The notes under the pieces are model-generated. The model searched no databases. It saw only the letters and a program-made list of their open reading frames with translations, and was not told the origin of the DNA. DNA of 32,532 bases from Bacteroidales bacterium (GTDB lineage Bacteria; Bacteroidota; Bacteroidia; Bacteroidales; ML635J-15), in the NCBI GenBank assembly GCA_028702675.1, contig JAQVOJ010000025.1, positions 1 to 32,532 of the forward strand, read 5' to 3'. Of the stretch, positions 1 through 5,614 are shown in pieces. The translations under genes and the position numbers were made by a program. The stretch's first letter is position 1. Each line of letters opens with the position of its first letter.

Positions 1-2
1 GG

Positions 3-320
3 AAACAAAATATTGACAGACTTAAGCTTTTTGCAATGAAACGTCCTATGATAGTTAAAGAATTTATGCTTGAATATTTCGGATTACCTTTCAATATTTA
101 TCCAAATCCTGCTTCCAATAGTTTTAATATCAATTTGCTAAGCGATACCGAAAATCTAAATATCAGTATTACCGATTTATATGGTAGAACTGTTTACGAA
201 AAAAGTTATAGTAATCAGGGTTCTTTAATATCAATAAACCCCGAATTACCTCAAGGTATGTATCTGATCAACGTTTGTATTAATGACATGATATTTACAA
301 AAAAAATCGTTATGCTTTAA
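3..320 (+). CDS. C-terminal fragment of a T9SS-secreted protein (type A sorting domain)
   Basis: The reading frame is open to the left edge, so this is the 3' end of a longer gene; the ATG at 36 is internal rather than a start. The last ~75 residues have the pattern of a T9SS type A sorting domain: an IYPNPASN motif, then alternating beta strands, a LYGRTVY segment, a LPQGMYLI turn and a short basic C-terminus (KKIVML). Such domains target proteins through the outer membrane by the PorSS machinery and are removed at the cell surface. The function of the cargo lies outside the window. The next gene begins 2 bp after the stop, so the two are probably co-transcribed. Confidence 0.85.
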   Translation, partial: KQNIDRLKLFAMKRPMIVKEFMLEYFGLPFNIYPNPASNSFNINLLSDTENLNISITDLYGRTVYEKSYSNQGSLISINPELPQGMYLINVCINDMIFTKKIVML

Positions 321-322
321 GG

Positions 323-967
323 ATGAGAGTAGTTAAACATTCAATATTGTTTATTTTTATAATATCAGTGAAGTTTGCTTTTTCGCAAGAAACACGCTTC
401 GAGATTGGGACAGACTACACTATTAAAAAATTCAATATTGGATTAGAAGCCCAGTTAAGAAAGCCTTCGCTAATTAAGAATGATTATTTGGGTTTATTTC
501 AGGCAGAAGTAGAATATGAAATTTGTAAACAACTCGATTTTGAAGTTGGTTATAGATTTAAAACAGATATTGAGGAATTTTATCCCGAGAGCCATATCGA
601 CTACAATAGTAAACACCGATTTACTTTCGATTTGGGATATAACGCAAAAAGGTTCGACAATGATATTAAACTAAAAAATACAGTACGATATCAAACAAAT
701 TTTTCGCAAAACGGAAAACGAAAAAACTATTTACGAAACGAGTTTGAGTTGAATTATAAACTTACTAATAAGTTTGAGCCTTATATAGCACCCAGTATTT
801 ACTATAATCTTGACAAAAAACACTTTTCTGAATTTAGAATAGAAATTGGCAGTGGATTTGAGCTTGGGAAAAACTCTATTGATGTTTTTTATATTATCGA
901 ACTAGATGTGTTGGGTGTTGAGCGAACTCGATATATTTTGGGTCTTGCTTACGGGGTTTCGTTTTAG
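323..967 (+). CDS. DUF2490-type outer-membrane beta-barrel protein
   Basis: This 214-residue protein has a signal peptide (hydrophobic residues 8-19, ending AFSQ, cleavage near residue 21). After it come amphipathic beta strands rich in Tyr, Phe and charged residues in pairs (EVEYEICKQLDFEVGYRF, FTFDLGYNAKRF, NEFELNYKLTNKFEPYIAP). It ends in an aromatic residue (GVSF), as expected of an outer-membrane barrel. The layout fits the DUF2490 family, common in Bacteroidota and of unknown role. It starts 2 bp after the preceding stop, so it probably shares that transcript. The family call rests on pattern recognition only. Confidence 0.7.
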   Translation: MRVVKHSILFIFIISVKFAFSQETRFEIGTDYTIKKFNIGLEAQLRKPSLIKNDYLGLFQAEVEYEICKQLDFEVGYRFKTDIEEFYPESHIDYNSKHRFTFDLGYNAKRFDNDIKLKNTVRYQTNFSQNGKRKNYLRNEFELNYKLTNKFEPYIAPSIYYNLDKKHFSEFRIEIGSGFELGKNSIDVFYIIELDVLGVERTRYILGLAYGVSF

Positions 968-989
968 GTAAATATTAAAAGAGGGTTTT

Positions 990-1037
990 CTGCAACTTAA
1001 CCAAAATGCTGCTTCTGTGATACTCTTTGTAAAATGT
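990..1037 (+). repeat. 48-bp direct repeat, copy 1
   Basis: Copy 1 matches copy 2 (1223-1270) at 46 of 48 positions. The two differences are T/C transitions at the 29th and 41st bases. Both copies begin CTGCAACTTAACC and end AAAATGT. In both, a short TCT-loop hairpin follows three bases after the end, which suggests that repeat and hairpin form one unit. Confidence 0.9.
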
Positions 1038-1040
1038 TCC

Positions 1041-1053
1041 GCAGCTCTGCTGC
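1041..1053 (+). repeat. Short palindrome, TCT-loop hairpin family, member 1
   Basis: The sequence is GCAGC-TCT-GCTGC, a perfect 5-bp stem with a TCT loop. It is preceded by AAAATGT plus three pyrimidine-rich bases and followed by TTGG. It has the same stem as member 4 and the same flanks as member 3. Confidence 0.8.
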
Positions 1054-1106
1054 TTGGCGGTGTAGAATTTTTATCATATTTAGAAATTATCTTACCTATA
1101 GTTTGA

Positions 1107-1119
1107 GGTACAGAGTACC
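1107..1119 (-). repeat. Short palindrome, TCT-loop hairpin family, member 2 (inverted)
   Basis: The plus strand reads GGTAC-AGA-GTACC. On the minus strand this is GGTAC-TCT-GTACC, preceded by AATAT and TTC, which matches the flank of the other members. The stem is perfect but differs from members 1 and 4 at three inner positions, each change being compensated on the other arm. Confidence 0.75.
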
Positions 1120-1155
1120 GAAATATTGATAAAATAAGTGCTTTTTTTAGAAAAT

Positions 1156-1208
1156 GTTTTTGGCATGTGTTTTTGCTTTTCTTCGAGGCAAAAAACCATG
1201 CCAAAAAC
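1156..1208. repeat. Large stem-loop (12-bp perfect inverted repeat, 29-nt interior)
   Basis: Bases 1156-1167 (GTTTTTGGCATG) and 1197-1208 (CATGCCAAAAAC) are exact reverse complements. The interior can extend the stem: 1169-1176 pairs with 1188-1196 through GTTTTTGC and GCAAAAAAC with one bulged A. That leaves a T-rich 11-nt loop. No T-tract follows on either strand, so it does not look like a standard intrinsic terminator. It could end transcription of the upstream DUF2490 gene or belong to the repeat cluster. Confidence 0.7.
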
Positions 1209-1222
1209 CTTATTCTGCTTAT

Positions 1223-1270
1223 CTGCAACTTAACCAAAATGCTGCTTCTGCGATACTCTTTGCAAAATGT
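1223..1270 (+). repeat. 48-bp direct repeat, copy 2
   Basis: This is the second copy of the 990-1037 repeat, with the same orientation and length and two transitions. It is followed by the GGTAC-TCT-GCACC hairpin rather than GCAGC-TCT-GCTGC, so the hairpin stem has diverged faster than the 48-bp body. Confidence 0.9.
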
Positions 1271-1273
1271 CTC

Positions 1274-1286
1274 GGTACTCTGCACC
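1274..1286 (+). repeat. Short palindrome, TCT-loop hairpin family, member 3
   Basis: The sequence is GGTAC-TCT-GCACC, a 5-bp stem with one A/C mismatch. It is preceded by AAAATGT-CTC and followed by TTGT. The stem resembles member 2, and the flanks match member 1. Confidence 0.7.
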
Positions 1287-1323
1287 TTGTATCCTAACTG
1301 CCATTTGAAATTATAAATGTTTC

Positions 1324-1336
1324 GCAGCTCTGCTGC
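1324..1336 (+). repeat. Short palindrome, TCT-loop hairpin family, member 4
   Basis: The sequence is GCAGC-TCT-GCTGC with a perfect stem, preceded by AAATGT-TTC and followed by TTAG. It lies about 36 bp upstream of the ABC-F promoter's -33 box and lacks a preceding copy of the 48-bp repeat. Confidence 0.8.
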
Positions 1337-1371
1337 TTAGCTGTATAATTTTAATTAATATTAACTATTAG

Positions 1372-1405
1372 TTTTGTAATGGATATTTCATTTATTCTAT
1401 CTTTG
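1372..1405 (+). promoter_or_regulatory. Bacteroidota-type promoter of the ABC-F gene
   Basis: TTTTG at 1372-1376 and TATCTTTG at 1398-1405 match the Bacteroidota -33 (TTTG) and -7 (TAnnTTTG) boxes with a 21-bp spacer. The -7 box ends 19 bp before the ATG at 1425. Confidence 0.65.
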
Positions 1406-1424
1406 CCAAATTAATGAGAGGATT

Positions 1425-3362
1425 ATGATTTCAGTAAATAACTTATGTGTACGATTTGGTAGTTTTGAATTATTCAAAAATGTTGGGTTCATGATTAATC
1501 CCCGCGACCGTATTGGTTTAGCAGGTAAAAACGGAGCAGGCAAATCAACACTGTTAAAGGTTATTGAAGGAATTCATCCCGTTAGCGAGGGTGAAGTACA
1601 GGTGCCTCCGGGTGTAAGAACCGGTTACTTAGAACAACAGTTTTCTGCACTCGAAAAAGGCAGAACAGTTATTGAAGAAGCAAGAGAGGCTTTTTCAGAA
1701 ATAATGTATCTTGAAAAAAGAATTACAAAATTAAATGCAGAAATTAGCAACCGCACAGATTATGAAAGCGATAGTTACAACAAACTTTTAATTGAATTAA
1801 GTGAAGCAAATGAACGTTTTATATTACTTGGTGGCGATAGCATTGAAGCAGATTTAGTGCGAACTCTTAAGGGACTTGGTTTTAGAGAAAATGATTTAAA
1901 CAGACCCACAAATGAGTTTAGTGGAGGATGGCGAATGAGAATCGAATTAGCTAAACTTTTGCTGCAAAAACCTGAAGTTTTATTACTTGACGAACCAACT
2001 AATCATCTTGACATCATTTCAATTCAATGGTTAGAAGAATTTCTAAAATTGTATCCCGGTGCTGTAGTTGTTATTTCTCACGACAGAAAATTTTTAGACG
2101 AAGTTACAGAACGAACTCTTGAAATATCGCTGGGAAAAATTTATGATTACAAAGTCCCGTATTCAAAATATATTGAATTACGAAAAGAGAGACTGGCTCA
2201 ACAATTGGCTACATACGAGAATCAACAAAAAATGATAGCTGAAACCGAAAAATTTATTGAACGATTTCGCTATAAAGCGACCAAAGCAAATCAGGTGCAA
2301 TCACGAGTAAAAGCACTAGAAAAGCTTGACATTGTTGAAATTGATGAATTAGACACAAAAAACGTACACTTTAAATTTCCTGATGCTCCCAGATCGGGAT
2401 CGGTTGTAGTTGAATCAATTGATTTAAGTAAATCGTATGGAAATCTAAATGTTCTTAAAAATGTGGATTTTGTTTTGGAACGTGGCGAAAAGATTGCCTT
2501 GGTTGGAAAAAACGGAGAAGGGAAAACAACATTTTCAAGAATTGTTTCCGGAGACCTTGACTACAAAGGAACTCTTAAATACGGAGGAAATGTAAATATT
2601 GGCTATTTTGCTCAAAATCAAGAAGAATTATTAGACGAAAACGCTACAGTATTTGAAACACTTGATAGAGTAGCTGTGGGAGATATACGAACAAAAATTA
2701 GAGACATACTTGGCTCTTTTATGTTCAGTGGCGAGGATGTTGACAAAAAAGTGAAAGTGTTGAGCGGAGGCGAACGCACTCGATTATCCCTTGCTAAATT
2801 AATGCTTGAACCATATAATCTTTTAATCCTTGACGAGCCAACCAATCATCTTGATATTGCCAGCAAAGAAGTGCTAAAAGAAGCTTTAAAACAATATAAT
2901 GGTACTCTTGTGTTAGTATCTCACGACAGATATTTCTTAGACGGACTTGTTGATAGAGTTTATGAGGTAATAAATCATAAGATTAAAGAAGAGGTAGGTG
3001 GTATTAATGCATATCTTAATCGTTATCATAATTTAATTGTAAAATCGCTTGGTCAGGATAAGAAAGCAAAATCATCATTGCAAAAGAACTCTGAGAGCAA
3101 AGAATTGTACGAAGCACGTAAAAATTTTGAAAAACGATTGCGTAAACTGCAGCGTAAACTAGAATTAAGTGAAGAAAAAATTGAAATAATTGAAAATAAA
3201 ATTCAAGAATTAGACACACTACTTCAAAGCCCCGAAAATCTTTCTCCCGATTTTTATTCGGAATATGAAAATTATAAAAAGAAACTGAGCGAAGCATTTA
3301 CCGAATGGGAATACTTCGCTCAGAAATATGAGGAACTTAAACAACAAACTCCTCAAGATTAA
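1425..3362 (+). CDS. ABC-F family ATPase (Uup/YheS-like, ribosome-associated)
   Basis: This 645-residue soluble protein has two ABC domains and no membrane segment, the mark of ABC-F proteins, which act at the ribosomal E site. Domain 1 has Walker A GKNGAGKST at 34-42, signature SGGW at 166-169 and Walker B LLLDEPTNHLD with D189/E190. Domain 2 has GKNGEGKTT at 361-369, signature SGGE from S447 and D470/E471. Between them is a charged helical linker (about 238-310) typical of the P-site-tRNA-interaction motif. The last ~95 residues are a charged coiled coil, as in Uup/YheS types. Both active sites look intact. It converges on ssb with only 7 bp between the ends. Housekeeping translation factor or resistance subtype cannot be separated by eye; housekeeping is more likely. 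Confidence 0.93.
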   Translation: MISVNNLCVRFGSFELFKNVGFMINPRDRIGLAGKNGAGKSTLLKVIEGIHPVSEGEVQVPPGVRTGYLEQQFSALEKGRTVIEEAREAFSEIMYLEKRITKLNAEISNRTDYESDSYNKLLIELSEANERFILLGGDSIEADLVRTLKGLGFRENDLNRPTNEFSGGWRMRIELAKLLLQKPEVLLLDEPTNHLDIISIQWLEEFLKLYPGAVVVISHDRKFLDEVTERTLEISLGKIYDYKVPYSKYIELRKERLAQQLATYENQQKMIAETEKFIERFRYKATKANQVQSRVKALEKLDIVEIDELDTKNVHFKFPDAPRSGSVVVESIDLSKSYGNLNVLKNVDFVLERGEKIALVGKNGEGKTTFSRIVSGDLDYKGTLKYGGNVNIGYFAQNQEELLDENATVFETLDRVAVGDIRTKIRDILGSFMFSGEDVDKKVKVLSGGERTRLSLAKLMLEPYNLLILDEPTNHLDIASKEVLKEALKQYNGTLVLVSHDRYFLDGLVDRVYEVINHKIKEEVGGINAYLNRYHNLIVKSLGQDKKAKSSLQKNSESKELYEARKNFEKRLRKLQRKLELSEEKIEIIENKIQELDTLLQSPENLSPDFYSEYENYKKKLSEAFTEWEYFAQKYEELKQQTPQD

Positions 3363-3369
3363 AAACATT

Positions 3370-3693
3370 TTATTTGCGGAACAATACTTCGTCAACAACA
3401 ACTTCTGTAATATATTTACGCTCACCTTTGGCATCATCGTACGAACGACTACGTAACTTGCCGTTTAAAACTACTTCGGCTCCACTTTCCATATGTTTTT
3501 CAATTATTTCTGCAGTTTTGTTCCATGCTACTACATTGTGCCATGTGGTGTCCTGCTTACGCTCACCATTCTGAGTGTAATACTCATTAGTTGCTAATGA
3601 GAAACGTACCATTTTACGACCGTTTTCTAATTCTTTTACAATAGGATTTTTACCCATGTTTCCAATTAACTGTACACGATTTCTTAAATTCAT
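3370..3693 (-). CDS. ssb: Single-stranded DNA-binding protein, short form
   Basis: This 107-residue OB-fold protein has the SSB hallmarks: NRVQLIGNMGKNP at the N-terminus, FSLATNE, WHNVVAWNKTAEI in the middle and GKLRSRSYDD. It binds ssDNA during replication, repair or recombination. It ends (EVVVDEVLFRK) directly after the OB fold, so it lacks the flexible linker and acidic DDIPF-like tail that E. coli SSB uses to recruit partners. Short tail-less SSBs are known in Bacteroidota, so this is probably complete rather than truncated. A possible -7 box lies at 3776-3783, giving a leader of about 75 nt. Confidence 0.93.
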   Translation of the reverse strand: MNLRNRVQLIGNMGKNPIVKELENGRKMVRFSLATNEYYTQNGERKQDTTWHNVVAWNKTAEIIEKHMESGAEVVLNGKLRSRSYDDAKGERKYITEVVVDEVLFRK

Positions 3694-3775
3694 AACATTA
3701 AAATTTAAAAGTTTATAATTAATTTAATTTTTTACATTTTGAGTAATCCCGAGGGCTTACCGAAAAACGACACTG

Positions 3776-3783
3776 CAAAGATG
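3776..3783 (-). promoter_or_regulatory. Possible -7 box for ssb
   Basis: On the minus strand this reads CATCTTTG, followed by C. It matches TAnnTTTG at all but the first base. No well-spaced TTTG -33 box is seen, so the call is tentative. It would give a transcript starting about 75 nt upstream of the ssb ATG. Confidence 0.35.
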
Positions 3784-3825
3784 AATCACTCCAATTATTA
3801 TATTCGGTTAATAATTAATTGCTTT

Positions 3826-3867
3826 CGTTTAACATTCGTTTGTTGTCGTTTGTAAGCGTTTACAAAC
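3826..3867. promoter_or_regulatory. Phased CGTTT array ending in a LacI/cre-like palindrome
   Basis: CGTTT occurs at 3826, 3837, 3847 and 3857, intervals of 11, 10 and 10 bp, about one helical turn each. The last copy lies inside a perfect 8-bp inverted repeat with a 4-bp spacer (3848-3867, GTTTGTAA-GCGT-TTACAAAC). Its core TGTAAGCGTTTACA at 3851-3864 fits the LacI-family/cre operator form TGWAARCGYTWNCW. It lies about 135-175 bp upstream of the ssb start, just behind the candidate -7 box. Binding by a regulator is inferred; the regulator is not in this window. Confidence 0.45.
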
Positions 3868-4063
3868 ACTTTGCACTATCCATAACCACCTGATTTATTG
3901 CTCGTTATGCAATATTTAGGAATTGAAGTATTATGATTAATTTTTTTCAAAGAAATTCCTCTTTTGTTTAATCATATTTACTTAACCCAAAAACTTATAC
4001 TTTAATGTTCTAAGGAGAAGATGTGCTTATACATAAAAAGCTAGTAATAATAGAATAGCCTCT

Positions 4064-4753
4064 CTAATTAAAACTTTTAATTATTGATTCTAAGATTACT
4101 TTACCGTCAGTATTTCCGAGTTCAGGGTCGGTAGCACGTTCGGGGTGAGGCATCATTCCAAACACATTTTTATTCTTATTACATACGCCTGCAATATTCA
4201 TAATCGAGCCATTTGGATTACTTGCTTCGGTAAGTGAACCATCGGCATCACAATAACGCCATACAATTTGCCCGTTTGTTATCATTTCGCTTAAAACTTC
4301 TTTAGTTGCAAAATATCTGCCTTCGCCATGTGCAATAGGTATCTTTAGAGGTTCATCAGATTTAGCAAGTAAAGACATTGCAGTATCGGTATGTTCCGGT
4401 TTTATATACTGGTTTTTGCATATAAACTTCTGATTTACATTATGTAATAGTGCACCAGGCAAAAGTCCTGCCTCACAAAGTATTTGAAATCCATTACATA
4501 CTCCAAATACAAAACCCCCTTTATTTGCAAAGTTTATTACCTCATCCATTATTGGGCTAAAACGAGCTATTGAACCCGAACGTAAATAATCGCCGTAAGA
4601 AAAACCTCCGGGCAAGGCTATTATATCGCAAGATTTCAAATCTACTTCTTTGTGCCACAATGGAACAACCTCTTGACGAAGAATTTCGCCAAGCGAATAT
4701 ATCATATCATGATCGCAATTCGACCCTGGAAATACTATTACACCAAATTTCAT
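4064..4753 (-). CDS. purQ: Phosphoribosylformylglycinamidine synthase, glutaminase subunit
   Basis: This 229-residue class I glutamine amidotransferase supplies ammonia to PurL in step 4 of purine synthesis (FGAR to FGAM). The N-terminus MKFGVIVFPGSNCDHD and the block ALPGGFSYGDYLRSG are PurQ-specific. The nucleophile is C86 in FGVCNGFQ; the other triad members are H203 and E205 in MMPHPERA. A free-standing PurQ implies the split PurS/PurQ/PurL enzyme rather than one long PurL. Neither purS nor purL is in the window. It lies 41 bp behind the secreted coiled-coil gene on the same strand and may share its transcript. Confidence 0.95.
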   Translation of the reverse strand: MKFGVIVFPGSNCDHDMIYSLGEILRQEVVPLWHKEVDLKSCDIIALPGGFSYGDYLRSGSIARFSPIMDEVINFANKGGFVFGVCNGFQILCEAGLLPGALLHNVNQKFICKNQYIKPEHTDTAMSLLAKSDEPLKIPIAHGEGRYFATKEVLSEMITNGQIVWRYCDADGSLTEASNPNGSIMNIAGVCNKNKNVFGMMPHPERATDPELGNTDGKVILESIIKSFN

Positions 4754-4794
4754 CTATTATTGTTTATTTCTGATATCTACCAAAAGCAATATGC

Positions 4795-5463
4795 TTATTT
4801 TATCTTTTTTGCTTCGTTCTTAATGTTCTCAATCTCTTTATTTTTCTCTTCTATTTCTGCATTTTTTTCTTCAAGCTCCTTTTCCTTATTCTCTATATCT
4901 TTTTTGTTTTTTTCAATTCTATCTGCATAATCCTTATTTTGCTTTTCTAAATGCTCTTTATCATTTTTAACTTTATCTCTGTTTCTTATCATTTTATCAA
5001 GTTCTTTTTCTTTATCAGAAATAACATTAGTGTAAGAATCTGCAATTAATTCTAAAGCAAAATCTTGCATAATTTTTTCAGCAGCTTTGTATTTATCGGG
5101 ATGTTGAGAAGAACTTAAATATGCACCTCCCAAGTCAAATGCTACTTTCAAATGCACATCTTCACTTTTACGCTCTTGATTTACAGTGGCATATATATCC
5201 ACAGTATTATCAGAAATACTCTTAATTGATGCATCATCGGCAAAAATTTCTTTTTTCGATTTAACTTTTGCTCCATAATTTTTCATTAGCTTTTGCCAAG
5301 CTTTTTGAACTGTTTTAGCATCTGATTTAAGAATTGTAATTCCTAAAGCATTATTGCTACCGGAACTAAATTCGCAGGTGCTTTCTATCACCTCAACTTT
5401 TTGTGAAAAGGCTAACTGAGTAACTAATACAGTTACAACTAAACTAAAAATACACTTTTTCAT
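4795..5463 (-). CDS. Uncharacterised exported protein with C-terminal coiled coil
   Basis: I do not recognise a named family. The 222-residue protein begins with a signal peptide (KKCIFSLVVTVLVTQLAFSQ, cleavage near residue 20). Residues ~21-150 form a compact mixed domain with a conserved-looking start (KVEVIESTCEFSSGSNNALGITI). From ~150 to the end it is an uninterrupted Glu/Lys/Asn/Asp-rich helix, almost certainly a coiled coil. It is therefore likely periplasmic. A good -7 box lies 64-71 bp upstream on the same strand. The downstream neighbour is purQ, with no evident functional link. Confidence 0.75.
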   Translation of the reverse strand: MKKCIFSLVVTVLVTQLAFSQKVEVIESTCEFSSGSNNALGITILKSDAKTVQKAWQKLMKNYGAKVKSKKEIFADDASIKSISDNTVDIYATVNQERKSEDVHLKVAFDLGGAYLSSSQHPDKYKAAEKIMQDFALELIADSYTNVISDKEKELDKMIRNRDKVKNDKEHLEKQNKDYADRIEKNKKDIENKEKELEEKNAEIEEKNKEIENIKNEAKKIK

Positions 5464-5526
5464 AATTTAATATTTTAATCAAAAATAATGTCTCAATTAT
5501 TATATTCATAAAAGCTTTCGCCTATG

Positions 5527-5534
5527 CAAATATA
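5527..5534 (-). promoter_or_regulatory. -7 box for the exported coiled-coil gene
   Basis: On the minus strand this reads TATATTTG, followed by C, a full match to TAnnTTTG. It lies 63 bp before the ATG at 5463. A TTG about 20 bp further upstream is not present, so only the -7 half is supported. Confidence 0.45.
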
Positions 5535-5614
5535 AGAATTTGTTTATGATGAAATCACTAAAACGCAATTTTATAATTAACTTAGTGCCTAATTTTTAAT
5601 TAAAACCTGTTTCA

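Larger units (their letters stand above)
968..1424. other. Gene-free 457-bp interval filled with repeats and hairpins
   Basis: I find no credible gene here. A reading frame on the minus strand (1285 to 902) crosses the interval but has the composition of translated repeat DNA and runs into the neighbouring gene. The interval holds two copies of a 48-bp direct repeat, four members of a short hairpin family, a 53-nt stem-loop and, at its right end, the promoter of the ABC-F gene. No transposase or its remnant is visible. Individual elements are listed separately. Confidence 0.8.
3694..4063. other. Gene-free 370-bp interval upstream of ssb and downstream of purQ
   Basis: No reading frame here looks like a gene, and no purS was found. 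The half next to ssb (3694-3870) carries a possible ssb leader with an 18-bp imperfect palindrome (3743-3760), a probable minus-strand -7 box and a phased CGTTT array with a LacI-like palindrome. The purQ-side half is very AT-rich. It contains a 9-bp inverted repeat (3932-3940 with 3968-3976) that might form part of a purQ 3' end, but it is not a clear terminator. Confidence 0.7.

Noticed and set aside
902-1285. Minus-strand reading frame of 127 codons across the repeat block
   Set aside because: It overlaps the end of the DUF2490 gene, is built from the two repeat copies and hairpins, and has no domain, signal or start-site support. It looks like translated repeat DNA.
990-1336. CRISPR array
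   Set aside because: Only two long repeats, a 185-bp gap between them with internal hairpins, no regular spacers and no cas genes.
3932-3976. Terminator for purQ
   Set aside because: The 9-bp inverted repeat is nearly all A/T with a 27-nt interior and lies about 90 bp beyond the stop; too weak to call as a terminator.
4652-4930. Plus-strand frame rich in Phe and Ser opposite purQ and the coiled-coil gene
   Set aside because: It is the antisense of a Glu/Lys coiled coil, which always reads as Phe/Ser; there is no independent evidence of coding.
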